From the NCBI RefSeq assembly GCF_900046475.1, contig NZ_FCOU01000013.1:1-64000 (forward strand): 64,000 nt of DNA, read 5' to 3'. Shown in pieces: positions 52,073 to 60,406 of this stretch. Both the position numbers and the translations under genes were made by a program. Within the stretch, counting starts at the first letter, position 1. Every line of letters starts with the position of its first letter. A model generated the notes under the pieces. The model searched no databases, was not told the origin of the DNA, and worked only from the letters and a program-made list of their open reading frames with translations. Source of the stretch: Collinsella ihumii. GTDB lineage: Bacteria; Actinomycetota; Coriobacteriia; Coriobacteriales; Coriobacteriaceae.

Positions 52073-52867
52073 ATGTCCGACGACAGCGCGCGTACCGATT
52101 CCATGACGCCTGAATCCTCCACGGGTGCGAAAGGCGCCCCGTTTACCAACACCTATTACAAGGGTCCGGTCATCCTGCGCGGCCCGATGATTCCAACCGA
52201 GACCACGACTGGAAAGCTGCTGGCATCCGAAGATTCCACCGATTGGCTTCACATGGACCCATGGCGCGTGATGCGCATCCAGGCGGAGTTCGTCGACGGG
52301 TTCGGCGCCTTGGCGGAATTGGGTCCTGCGGTCTCCGTGTTCGGCTCCGCGCGCACACCGCGCACCGACCCTATGTACAAGGCGGCGCGCCGGGCAGGAA
52401 AGCTCATCGCAGCCCGCGACGTCGCGGTGATCACGGGCGGCGGGCCGGGCATCATGGAGGCCGCCAACCGCGGGGCGGCGGTGGCGGGCGGCACGTCGGT
52501 CGGCTTGGGCATCGAGCTGCCTCACGAGCAGGAGCTCAACGCCTGGGTCAACCTGGGCATGACGTTTCGGTACTTCTTTGTGCGGAAGACCATGTTCGTG
52601 AAGTACTCCTCGGGCGCCATCGTGTTCCCCGGCGGATTCGGCACGCTCGACGAGCTCTTCGAGTTGCTCACGCTCGTGCAGACCCATAAGGTCAAGCGCG
52701 TGCCCGTGGCCCTCGTGGGAACGGACTACTGGCGGGGCCTGTTCGATTGGATCACCGGCACCATGCTCGAAGAGGGCAACATCTCGCAGCTCGACCCCTC
52801 GCTCATGCAGATTACCGACGATGTCGAGCAGGCGGTGGACGTAGCCGTGTCGGGCATCGCGCGGTAG
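52073..52867 (+). CDS. LOG family protein (lysine-decarboxylase-like nucleotide hydrolase)
   Basis: A 264-residue protein with a Rossmann-like LOG domain. VSVFGSARTPRTDPMYKAAR begins the fold, VITGGGPGIMEAANRGA binds phosphoribose, and GAIVFPGGFGTLDELFELLT is the PGGxGTxxE active-site signature. Family members release nucleobases or cytokinins from nucleoside 5'-monophosphates. The N-terminal 65 residues are extra. GAGGAGG precedes the ATG at 52073. It is convergent with the GNAT-radical SAM gene. Confidence 0.9.
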   Translation: MSDDSARTDSMTPESSTGAKGAPFTNTYYKGPVILRGPMIPTETTTGKLLASEDSTDWLHMDPWRVMRIQAEFVDGFGALAELGPAVSVFGSARTPRTDPMYKAARRAGKLIAARDVAVITGGGPGIMEAANRGAAVAGGTSVGLGIELPHEQELNAWVNLGMTFRYFFVRKTMFVKYSSGAIVFPGGFGTLDELFELLTLVQTHKVKRVPVALVGTDYWRGLFDWITGTMLEEGNISQLDPSLMQITDDVEQAVDVAVSGIAR

Positions 52868-52923
52868 GGCCTGGCGCCGTGATCGCGCGAAGGCGGCCGG
52901 CGCGGAACGGATCAATCGGTGTA

Positions 52924-54438
52924 CTACGCCCGCGGCAGGATGGGGCCGTCCGCCGCCCTAAGGACGCCCGTCGTGTCGAATGCGGGGGTGAAGCTTTCGC
53001 TCACGGCTCCGCCTTCCTGCCAGAAAACCGTGCTGAAGCCCAGGTCGTCGGCATGGGCGAGCACCATCTCGTACTCCTCGTCCGTGACGGCGCGCGCCAA
53101 GGCGCCGCCATCCGAGCGCATCCGCTCGTTGGGGGTGTATTGGTTCATGACCGAGATGGGCACATCGCCCGCAGCGTTCCATATGAGGTCGAGCACGCGG
53201 CATGAGTCGTCTGCGTGCCCCGGCAGCACAAGATGGCGCACGATGATGCCCTGCTGCATGATGCCGTCCTCGTTGTAGACGATGCCGCCGCGCGCGGCAA
53301 CCTGCGCCGCCATGCGGGCTAGGGCGCGTGCCGCCTGCTCGGGATAGTCCGGCACGTGGGAGAGCTCCCGGCCCAGCGAGGCGTCTGCGTACTTGAAGTC
53401 GGTAAGCCAGACGTCCACGATGCCGTCGAGTTCCCGCACCGCCTCGGTGCGCTCGTATCCGCTCGTGTTGTATACGATGGGGATATGGAGGCCCCGGGCG
53501 CGTGCGGCCTTGAGGGCGCCGGGCAGCAGATGCGCAAAGTGCGTCGCGGTCACCAGGTTGATGTTGAGTGCGCCCTGGTCTTGTAGCTCGAGCATGATCT
53601 CCGCCAGCCGCTGCTCGGGCACGTCGATACCGAAATTGCCCGTCGAGATCTCGTGGTTTTGGCAGTAGATGCACTTGAGGGGGCATCCGCTGAAGAAGAT
53701 GGTTCCTGAGCCCTCCTCGCCCGATATCGGAGGCTCCTCCCATAGGTGGAGGGCTGCGCGGGCGAGCCTGAGGGTGGACCCTGCACCGCACACGCCGGTA
53801 GCGTCGGCGGTGCGGTCCGCGCGGCAACGGCGGGGGCAGAGCTCGCACGAAGCGAGCGACGCGGGGGCCAGCAGCGCGCGATCGGCGTTCGGGGCGGGGT
53901 CGTCCAGGTCGAGTTCCATCAGATGGGCGGGAAGCATGAGCCCGCCGCCGTAATCGAGCGTGAAGACGCCGTGGTCTGTAAAGCCGCGGGACGCGTAGAG
54001 GTCGACAGCCGGCTGGTTGTGGGCGATGACGTCGAGGCGGATGGAGCGCATGCGCCGTGCGCGCGCCGTGCGGATCGCGGCGTTGACGAGCGCGGCGCCG
54101 ATGCGACGGCCCCGGGCGTCGGGATCGACGGCGAGCAGGTGAATGCAGGCGATGCGGTTCGCGGGTTCCGCGATAAGCCAGGGGATCTGGCCGTATTGGG
54201 GGTCCTGGCTCGTGTCGAGGACGAAGGCGCCGAGGATTGCGCCGCTTGCGTCCTCGGAATCGTCCACGGCGATAAAGAGGTCGCCCGCCTCGATGGCCGC
54301 GGAAAGATCGTTGGCGGTCGGGTGGAACTCCATGTCCCAATGGGCGTTGTAGGGGGAGGTGCGCATGGAGTGCACAACGCGTTCATACACATGGAGTACC
54401 GGTGTGCTGTCGGCTGTGACGGCGGGGCGAACGATCAT
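52924..54438 (-). CDS. GNAT acetyltransferase-radical SAM fusion protein
   Basis: 504 residues with two unrelated enzymes. Residues 1-165 are a GNAT acetyltransferase (IHLLAVDPDARGRRIGAALV acetyl-CoA site, HNQPAVDLYASRGFTDHG). Residues about 185-500 are a radical SAM domain of the COG1313/PflA-like group. It has an N-terminal cysteine cluster (CELCPRRCRADRTADATGVC) and FFSGCPLKCIYCQNHEIS with the CxxxCxxC cluster motif. The radical SAM half is related to glycyl-radical activases, but no cognate enzyme is adjacent. The link suggests acylation and radical chemistry on one substrate or protein. GAGGTGTTTCGT precedes the ATG. Confidence 0.87.
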   Translation of the reverse strand: MIVRPAVTADSTPVLHVYERVVHSMRTSPYNAHWDMEFHPTANDLSAAIEAGDLFIAVDDSEDASGAILGAFVLDTSQDPQYGQIPWLIAEPANRIACIHLLAVDPDARGRRIGAALVNAAIRTARARRMRSIRLDVIAHNQPAVDLYASRGFTDHGVFTLDYGGGLMLPAHLMELDLDDPAPNADRALLAPASLASCELCPRRCRADRTADATGVCGAGSTLRLARAALHLWEEPPISGEEGSGTIFFSGCPLKCIYCQNHEISTGNFGIDVPEQRLAEIMLELQDQGALNINLVTATHFAHLLPGALKAARARGLHIPIVYNTSGYERTEAVRELDGIVDVWLTDFKYADASLGRELSHVPDYPEQAARALARMAAQVAARGGIVYNEDGIMQQGIIVRHLVLPGHADDSCRVLDLIWNAAGDVPISVMNQYTPNERMRSDGGALARAVTDEEYEMVLAHADDLGFSTVFWQEGGAVSESFTPAFDTTGVLRAADGPILPRA

Positions 54439-54578
54439 ACGAAACACCTCTTCACATGAAAAAGCGCCGGTCAGGCGCTTAAAGAGCCTTGATACAGGCG
54501 TGTGCTTCCATCTTCCACCACACATCGATACAAGTCAAGACTGGTAATGCGAACGGCGTGCTTTATGATAAAGATGTC

Positions 54579-54747
54579 CCGCCCCACGCGGAGCAACTGG
54601 GTGAACCGTCGAGTTTATTTAGGGAGCCCACACAGTCGCGCCTAGTACAGGTATCCTTCGTTGTTAAGGACGCTGGAACGGACGATGAGGGCACCCACCT
54701 TGTAGAGGTGGGTTCATTTTCGTGAAGCGTGGGGCGGCCCATTTTTT
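54579..54747 (+). ncRNA. ssrS: Probable 6S RNA
   Basis: A 160-base structured transcript. The closing stem CCGCCCCACGC (54579) pairs with GCGTGGGGCGG (54727-54737). Inside is a large open region and the hairpin ACCCACCTTGTAGAGGTGGGT, resembling the conserved terminal part of 6S RNAs that mimic an open promoter and hold RNA polymerase. TTTATGATAAAG upstream supplies a plausible -10, and CCCATTTTTT ends it. No ORF fits. The call is by structure and remembered consensus, not by covariance model. Confidence 0.7.
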
Positions 54748-54760
54748 GCCAAGTTTGTTG

Positions 54761-54788
54761 TTGACAGCGAAGATTTGCTTGCTATCAT
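54761..54788 (+). promoter_or_regulatory. tRNA-Ala promoter
   Basis: TTGACA (54761-54766) and TATCAT (54783-54788) with 16 bases between, 13 bases upstream of the mature tRNA 5' end. It is close to the sigma-70 consensus and starts right after the 6S terminator. Confidence 0.8.
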
Positions 54789-54801
54789 AAACACTTGTCT
54801 C

Positions 54802-54874
54802 GGGGACGTAGCTCAGCTGGGAGAGCGCTGCCGTCGCATGGCAGAGGCCGAGGGTTCGATTCCCTTCGTCTCCA
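54802..54874 (+). tRNA. tRNA-Ala (anticodon CGC)
   Basis: The 73-base cloverleaf reads GGGGACG acceptor, TAGCTCAGCTGGGAGAGC D-arm, CTGCC-GTCGCAT-GGCAG anticodon arm with anticodon CGC (reads GCG), GAGGGTTCGATTCCCTT T-arm and CGTCTCC acceptor, then A73. G3 faces T70, the G3:U70 wobble that marks tRNA-Ala. The CCA end is not fully encoded (ACCC). The last 17 bases of the gene are duplicated 187 bases downstream. Confidence 0.96.
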
Positions 54875-55200
54875 CCCTTGATTCGCCAAGAGCTCCTACG
54901 CAGGTAGGGGCTCTTTTTCGTTACCGCCGCAGGGGAATCGAACCCCGTTCGGGGCGCGGAGCGTGTGAACGGCGGAGCCGTTCGCCGCGCAGCGCGCGAG
55001 GCCGCGTCAGCGGCCGAAGCGGATGCGGCCGCGCAGCGACCGCGGATTCCCTTCGTCTCCACCCTTGATTCGCCAAGAGCTCCTACGCAGGTAGGGGCTC
55101 TTTTTCGTTGCCGCCGCAGGGGAATCGAACCCCGTTCGGGGCGCGGAGCGTGTGAACGGCGGAGCCGCATCTCCGCGCAGCGCGCGAGGCCGCGTACGCG
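54858..55200. repeat. 187-bp tandem duplication starting in the tRNA 3' end
   Basis: Unit 1 runs 54858-55044 and unit 2 starts at 55045. Both begin GATTCCCTTCGTCTCCACCC, the tRNA T-arm/acceptor end. Each holds the same terminator and GGGGAATCGAACCCC, which is a T-arm-like sequence on the opposite strand, followed by GC-rich palindromic sequence. Units are nearly identical for about 150 bases. It may be an att-like duplication or a slipped tRNA remnant. The 634-base gap between tRNA and the next gene is this repeat plus the element at 55212-55318. Confidence 0.85.
54889..54918 (+). terminator. tRNA-Ala terminator (also duplicated at 55076-55105)
   Basis: An 11-bp stem AGAGCTCCTAC / GTAGGGGCTCT with one wobble pair and loop GCAG, followed by TTTT. 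The identical hairpin occurs again at 55076-55105 in the second repeat unit. Confidence 0.92.
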
Positions 55201-55211
55201 GCGGATTGATG

Positions 55212-55318
55212 GTACGCTATAGGAACGCAGCCTCGTCCACGGTACGCTATAGGAACGCTTTCGGGTGAAAAACGTGCCTATACCGTACAGTCAACAAGGC
55301 AGCGTTCCTATAGCGTAC
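55212..55318. repeat. 107-bp cluster of a 17-base motif in both orientations
   Basis: GTACGCTATAGGAACGC occurs directly at 55212-55228 and 55242-55258 and inverted exactly at 55302-55318. A partial inverted copy, GTGCCTATACCGTAC, is at 55274-55288. The outermost pair extends as a 21-base terminal inverted repeat. The layout suits either a miniature mobile element or a multi-site operator about 190 bases before the gene at 55509. Confidence 0.8.
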
Positions 55319-55508
55319 TTTCGATTCGGACCGATCCATGGGGCGCGCGATGGGATGCGCGTGAAAAGTGCCCCCAGGGCGGGTCTCAACCGACATCGGC
55401 CATCCAAATCAGCGCGTCCCTACGCGAACACCTCAGATGGGAAACGGGTATACTTCTGCAGATATACCAGTCCCGGTTGTTCGGATGATATTGAATCGGA
55501 GGCCTGTC

Positions 55509-55910
55509 ATGGCCGATCAGAATAGCACCCCGCTTACCGACGAGGAGCGCGCCGAGCTCGAGGCCCTGCGCGCGGAGAAGGCCGCCCGCGAGGAGGCCGA
55601 GCGCGCCCGCAAGGAGCGCGCCGAGCTCGAGGCCCTGCGTGCGGAGTCCAAGAAGGCGGAGCAGGCAGAGCCCGCCTCCGCTCCCGCCCCCGCACCCGCA
55701 CCTCAGCCGAAGCGCCAGGCACCGGCCCCGCGCCCTGCAGACCACGAGCCCCGCACGTTCGGCCAGCGCATGGTCATGACGCCCGAGGAGACTGACGACG
55801 ACGGCATTCCCAAGATGCCTCCCGCCCAGAAGATCATCATCCTTATCGTCATGGTGTGCTTCATCGGCGGCGGCATCTACATCTGGCTTTCCAATTCCGG
55901 CCTCATCTAG
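55509..55910 (+). CDS. Small coiled-coil membrane-anchored protein
   Basis: A 133-residue protein. An N-terminal charged helix contains an imperfect repeat (EERAELEALRAEKAAREEAE then KERAELEALRAESKKAEQ), followed by a Pro/Ala-rich linker (PASAPAPAPAPQPKRQAPAP). One C-terminal membrane helix (KIIILIVMVCFIGGGIYIWL) precedes four outside residues. It is probably tail-anchored with the coil in the cytoplasm. No family recognised. CGGAGG lies 6 bases before the ATG. pncB follows 77 bases later. Confidence 0.7.
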   Translation: MADQNSTPLTDEERAELEALRAEKAAREEAERARKERAELEALRAESKKAEQAEPASAPAPAPAPQPKRQAPAPRPADHEPRTFGQRMVMTPEETDDDGIPKMPPAQKIIILIVMVCFIGGGIYIWLSNSGLI

Positions 55911-55987
55911 CAACACATAAGCCGCTGCGCGCCGGCAGCGCCCGCCACGGGGCGCACATGCGCGTTCATCACGGTAAAGGAGCAATC

Positions 55988-57487
55988 ATGGCTTTGACAG
56001 ATGCGTCGCGCCCGACCGATATCACGATGCTCACCGACCTGTATGAGTTGACGATGGCCCAGGGCTTTTGGGAGAACGGCAAGCAGGACGAGCAGGCGTG
56101 CTTCACGGCCTTCTACCGCGATCATCCTTTCGGCAGCGAATACGCGGTGATGTGCGGTTCGGCCGAGCTCGCTGACCTGGTGGAGAGCTTCCGCTTTACC
56201 GATGAGGACATCAGCTACCTGGCGAGCCTGTCCGCACCTGCCGGCGGCAGCCTGTTCAGCCCCTCGTTCTTGAACTACCTGCGCGATTTCAGGCCCCATG
56301 TGGACATCGACGCGGTGCCCGAGGGCGAGTTGGTGTTCCCGCGTGAGCCCATGGTGCGCGTGAGCGGCTCCATGTTCGAGTGCCAGCTGCTCGAGACGGC
56401 GCTGCTCAACACAATCGGCTTCGAGACGCTCGTGGCCACCAAGACGGCGCGTGTCGTCGCGGCGGCCAAGGGAAGGCCGGTCGCGGAGTTCGGCCTGCGC
56501 CGCGCGCAGGGTCCCGACGGCGGCATGGCCGTCGCGCGCGCAAGCTACGTCGCGGGCTGCGCTTCGACCTCGAACGTGCTCGCGGGGCGCAAGTACGGCA
56601 TCCCCGTGTCGGGCACGCATGCGCACAGCTGGGTCATGACGTTCGATTCCGAGCTCGAGGCGTTTCGCGCCTTCGCGAGCTCGAGTCCCAAGAACTGCAC
56701 GCTGCTGATCGATACCTATGATGTGCGCGAGGGCGTCGAGAACGCCATCGTCGTGGCGAAGGAGATGGAGGCGCGCGGCGAGCGCCTGGCGGGCATCCGC
56801 ATCGATTCGGGCGACCTGGCCAAGCTCTCGGCCTATGTCCGCAACCGTTTCGACGAGGAGGGGCTCGACTACGTCAAGATCATCGTGTCCAACGACCTGG
56901 ACGAGTACACCATCCAGTCGTTGCTCAACCAGGGCGCGCCGGTCGACAGCTTCGGCGTGGGCACCAAGCTCGCGACCTGCTACGACCAGCCCGCGCTCGG
57001 CTGCGTCTACAAGCTCGCCGCGCATCGCGCCTCGGCCGATGACCCGTGGACGCCGGTGCTCAAGCTCTCCGAGCAGCCGTACAAGCGCACGATTCCCGGC
57101 ATCCAGAAGGTCCGCCGCTATGTGGACGAGACGGGCAGCCCGGTGTGCGACATGATCTATGACGAGTCCTACATCGAGGGCGACGGCACAACGCTCGTGG
57201 CCGTGAACGACGCGGCGCTCGTCACGAGCGTGCGCGACCTTTCGTACCATGAGCTGCTGCAGCCCGTGGTGCGCGACGGCGCCGCGGCGGCTCCCCGCGA
57301 GTCGATCGAAGCCGCCCGCGCGCGCTGCAAGGACGCGCTCGATGCGCTCGACCCCGTGTACAAGCGCTTCCTGTACCCGCAGTCCTACATGGTGAGCATG
57401 GAGCGCGGCCTTGCCCGCGTGCGCGACGAGCTGGTGCGCGAGCGCATGGCGGCGAGCAGCTCTGCTATCCCGTGGAAGCGCATCTAG
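55988..57487 (+). CDS. pncB: Nicotinate phosphoribosyltransferase
   Basis: A 499-residue enzyme making nicotinate mononucleotide from nicotinate and PRPP for NAD salvage. Diagnostic regions are TDLYELTMAQGFWENG at the start, FGLRRAQGPDGGMAVARASY, VSGTHAHSWVM with the catalytic histidines, LIDTYDVREGVENAI, GIRIDSGDLAKLSAYVR and VDSFGVGTKLATCYDQPALG. AAAGGAG is 6 bases before the ATG. It ends at the terminator 57506-57569. Confidence 0.95.
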   Translation: MALTDASRPTDITMLTDLYELTMAQGFWENGKQDEQACFTAFYRDHPFGSEYAVMCGSAELADLVESFRFTDEDISYLASLSAPAGGSLFSPSFLNYLRDFRPHVDIDAVPEGELVFPREPMVRVSGSMFECQLLETALLNTIGFETLVATKTARVVAAAKGRPVAEFGLRRAQGPDGGMAVARASYVAGCASTSNVLAGRKYGIPVSGTHAHSWVMTFDSELEAFRAFASSSPKNCTLLIDTYDVREGVENAIVVAKEMEARGERLAGIRIDSGDLAKLSAYVRNRFDEEGLDYVKIIVSNDLDEYTIQSLLNQGAPVDSFGVGTKLATCYDQPALGCVYKLAAHRASADDPWTPVLKLSEQPYKRTIPGIQKVRRYVDETGSPVCDMIYDESYIEGDGTTLVAVNDAALVTSVRDLSYHELLQPVVRDGAAAAPRESIEAARARCKDALDALDPVYKRFLYPQSYMVSMERGLARVRDELVRERMAASSSAIPWKRI

Positions 57488-57505
57488 TTCGAAGAGGAGA
57501 CGACG

Positions 57506-57569
57506 GGGCGGCTCTTGTCGACGTGGGCGGACATGCGCTTGTCCGCAAGACGGCGGGAGCCGCCCTTTT
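57506..57569 (+). terminator. Terminator of pncB
   Basis: GGGCGGCTC and GAGCCGCCC form the outer stem with a second inner hairpin (GCGGACATGCGCTTGTCCGC), followed by TTTT. Confidence 0.8.
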
Positions 57570-57609
57570 CCTGTGAACACTCAATCCCCGTGTCAACGAA
57601 AGGCATGCC

Positions 57610-58734
57610 ATGACCTCTGATCGTAAGACCATGGTCGTCAAGATCGGTTCCTCCACGCTGGTGGGGGCCGATCGCGCGCTGCGTCGCGACTTCATCGCCG
57701 ACCTTGCCCGGCAGGCCTCCGAGCTCGCCGACGCAGGCTGGAACCTCGTCGTGGTGAGTTCGGGCGCCATCGCGTGCGGCGCGCCGGTGCTCGGTTTTGC
57801 ATCCAAGCCCACCGACATGCCGAGCCTGCAGGCCTGCGCCTCGGTGGGGCAGTGCGTGCTGTCGGCCGCCTACGACGAGGAGTTCCGCGCCCGCGGCCTG
57901 CTCACCTCGCTCGTGCTGCTCACGCGCCACGACACGGCGCGCCGCAACTCCTACCTGCACGCGCGCGACACGCTCACCCGGCTCGTCGAGCTCGGTGTCG
58001 TGCCGGTCGTGAACGAGAACGACACGGTCACGGTCGACGAGATCCGCTTCGGCGATAACGACACGCTCGCGGCGCTCGTGAGCTGCCTGGTCTCTGCCGA
58101 CCTGTGCGTCACGCTGTCCGACATCGACGGGCTATACACGGCCAACCCCATGGAGGACCCCACCGCCGCGTTCATCCCGCGTGTGGAGAAGATCGACGCC
58201 GGCATCATCGCGTCGGCGGGCGATTCCTCCACATCGGTGGGAACGGGCGGCATGATCACCAAGATTCGCAGCTGCCGCATCCTCATGACGGCGGGCATCG
58301 CAAGCGTCATCTGCTCGGGTTCCGAGCCTAACGTGCTCGTTCGCCTCGCTGCGGGCGAGGCGGTCGGCACGCTGTTCGTGCCGCCGGTGGAGCGGCTGGA
58401 CATCGCCCCGCGCAAGCTGTGGATCGCGCTGGGCGACTCGACGCATGGCAGCGTGACGGTCGACGCGGGCGCTGCGGATGCGCTCGTGCGCCGCGGGTCG
58501 TCGCTGCTGCCGGTGGGCATCACGCATGTCGAGGGGGCTTTCTCGGCGGGCGACACGCTCGACGTTCGCGACGAGCGCGGGCTCACCATCGCGCGCGGCC
58601 TCGCCCAGGCGGGCTCCGACGAGCTCAAGCTCGCGGCCGGTCGGCACCAGGACGAGATCGCGTCAAATCGCCTGCTGGCGGCACTTGCCGGCAAACCGGC
58701 CATCCATCGCGACGAAATGATCGTCTTCGCGTGA
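57610..58734 (+). CDS. proB: Glutamate 5-kinase
   Basis: A 374-residue first enzyme of proline synthesis. The amino-acid kinase domain carries VVKIGSSTLVGADRALRRDF, VVSSGAIACGAPVLG, VVPVVNENDTVTVDEIRFGD, ALVSCLVSADLCVTLSDIDG and VGTGGMITKIRSCR. From about residue 285 a PUA domain follows (LPVGITHVEGAFSAGDTLDV). Proline feedback normally acts on the kinase domain. AACGAAAGG precedes the ATG. It is separated from proA by an opposing peptidase gene. Confidence 0.96.
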   Translation: MTSDRKTMVVKIGSSTLVGADRALRRDFIADLARQASELADAGWNLVVVSSGAIACGAPVLGFASKPTDMPSLQACASVGQCVLSAAYDEEFRARGLLTSLVLLTRHDTARRNSYLHARDTLTRLVELGVVPVVNENDTVTVDEIRFGDNDTLAALVSCLVSADLCVTLSDIDGLYTANPMEDPTAAFIPRVEKIDAGIIASAGDSSTSVGTGGMITKIRSCRILMTAGIASVICSGSEPNVLVRLAAGEAVGTLFVPPVERLDIAPRKLWIALGDSTHGSVTVDAGAADALVRRGSSLLPVGITHVEGAFSAGDTLDVRDERGLTIARGLAQAGSDELKLAAGRHQDEIASNRLLAALAGKPAIHRDEMIVFA

Positions 58735-58781
58735 TGGCAAAGGAGGCGGCCGGCGCGTCCGGACGTCTGACATGAAAGCGC

Positions 58782-58824
58782 GGCGCCACCCTCGACGTCT
58801 TCGGGATGTCGAGGGCGGCGCCGC
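58782..58824. terminator. Bidirectional terminator between proB and S33 peptidase
   Basis: CGGCGCC and CCCTCGAC pair with GTCGAGGG and GGCGCCG around a short loop in a convergent spacer. There is a one-base bulge and no T tract. The stem is nearly 16 bp. Confidence 0.7.
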
Positions 58825-58852
58825 GGCGTATTGGGGAAGGCTGCGGGCGGTC

Positions 58853-60274
58853 CTATCTCGTGCGGCCGTGCAGATGCCCCACGTCGCGCGCCTCCTCGTA
58901 CAGGTGGCGGAACACGCGGTCGCCGTGAAGGCCGTCGTGCTCGAACTCGTTGGTGACCCAAGGGTGCGCGTTGCCGATGCGCGACAGCGTGTCGAGCTGC
59001 AGGCCGGAGTCCACGTACATGTCGTCGAAATAGATCGCGGCGTGCAGCGGCACCTCGTTTTGGGCCAGGCGCACCGGGTTGTACACGGGATCGAACTCGA
59101 TGTCCTCCATGAGCAGGCCGACGGCGTCGGCGAAGGGCTTGAGCTCGGGCATGTCCTTGAACATCCAGGGGAAGCACGCCTCGCCGGTGAACATCAACGG
59201 CCGGGCGTCCGCATCGAATTCCGCGCGCTTGCCCTTCTCGGCGGCTGCGGCCCACCGGATGGGGGCGCAGGTCCCGTCCGCGTAGATGAGCTCCTGCAGC
59301 GTCCAGTACAGCGGGTTGGCGCGCGTGGTCGTGCGGTCGAGCACGCCCATGAGGAAGCCGTCGGAAAGCACGAGCTCGCTGCCGACCGTGCCGTCGCCCT
59401 GCTCGAAGGCGGTGTCGAACAGCCAGTGTATGCGCTCGAAGCTCGGCTTCATGCCGAAGTCGCTGCCCAAAAGCTGCAGCCGCTCGACCGTGAGCGGGCT
59501 GCCGTCGGGCAGCGCTACATCGCCTGCGGCCACGATGTCGGCAACGGCGGCGACGCGCTCGACGTCGCCCGGATAGCGCTCGTAATACTGGCGGGTCTTG
59601 GCCGCCATGCGCGGGAACGTGTGCTTGTAGACCTCGGCGGCGCCGGCGGGAACATGCGGGATGCCGCCGCAGGTGAACGACGCCGTGATACCGGTGGGGT
59701 AGCTCGACAGGTACGCGAGCGTGATGAACCCGCCGTAGCTTTGGCCGAGCGTGGTCCAAGGTTTGCCGCCGAACTGCGTGAGGCGCAGGTACTCGAAGTC
59801 GCGCACGATGGACGGCGCGAGGAACCGCTTGAGGAAATCCGCCTGGGCGCGCGCCGGGTCGGCTCCGGAGGCCTGGGCGCGCCGCGCCAGCCCCGCCATG
59901 GTCTGCCCGCTCACCCGGGAGCTGCGGCCCGTGCCGCGCTGGTCGGGAAGGACGACGCGGTAGTGCTTGACCGCCTCCGCGATCCATCCGTCGCTGGTCG
60001 GGGAGAGCGGGCGAGGGCAGGCGCCGCCCGGTCCGCCCTGGAAAAAGACGAGCAGGGGCAGGTCGTCGTTCACATGCTCCGGCGCGCACACGACGCGGTA
60101 GAACAGCTTGATGGATTCGGGGGCGCCGGGGATCTCCGCCGGAAACGCGCCGACGCGCATGGTCATGCCCATGGCGAGCAGGGCGGGTTCCAGCCCGCGC
60201 CAATCGAGCGGGACGTCGATGCTGTGGTCCTCGACATACAGGCCGGGGGCGTAGTAGCTTGCAAGCTGGGCCAT
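58853..60274 (-). CDS. S33-type alpha/beta hydrolase, probable prolyl aminopeptidase
   Basis: A 473-residue serine peptidase-like protein. The oxyanion segment is LLVFFQGGPGGACPRPLSPT and the nucleophile elbow is LGQSYGGFITLAYL. VVLPDQRGTGRSSRVSGQT precedes a cap domain. Near the C-terminus are RPLMFTGEACFPWMF and EFEHDGLHGDRVFRHLYEEA with candidate acid and His. The family releases N-terminal proline or other residues from peptides. The position between proB and proA on the opposite strand fits proline metabolism. AAAGGAG is before the ATG at 60274. Confidence 0.87.
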   Translation of the reverse strand: MAQLASYYAPGLYVEDHSIDVPLDWRGLEPALLAMGMTMRVGAFPAEIPGAPESIKLFYRVVCAPEHVNDDLPLLVFFQGGPGGACPRPLSPTSDGWIAEAVKHYRVVLPDQRGTGRSSRVSGQTMAGLARRAQASGADPARAQADFLKRFLAPSIVRDFEYLRLTQFGGKPWTTLGQSYGGFITLAYLSSYPTGITASFTCGGIPHVPAGAAEVYKHTFPRMAAKTRQYYERYPGDVERVAAVADIVAAGDVALPDGSPLTVERLQLLGSDFGMKPSFERIHWLFDTAFEQGDGTVGSELVLSDGFLMGVLDRTTTRANPLYWTLQELIYADGTCAPIRWAAAAEKGKRAEFDADARPLMFTGEACFPWMFKDMPELKPFADAVGLLMEDIEFDPVYNPVRLAQNEVPLHAAIYFDDMYVDSGLQLDTLSRIGNAHPWVTNEFEHDGLHGDRVFRHLYEEARDVGHLHGRTR

Positions 60275-60406
60275 GCGGACTCCTTTTGTACGGACCGTTA
60301 ACCGCGCGGGATGCGGACGGCGAGAGGTTCTGACAGGGTAAACTGTACGGTATCGAGATCCATTGTAGGGCGATGAGCGCCGAACACACGCGATCGGAGG
60401 TGCCTC

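Noticed and set aside
54889-55105. Second tRNA gene in the duplicated unit
   Set aside because: Only the T-arm/acceptor 3' part is present; D and anticodon arms are missing, so no functional tRNA can form.
55212-55318. CRISPR array
   Set aside because: The repeats are in mixed orientation with unequal 13- to 15-base spacers, only four copies, and no cas genes lie nearby.
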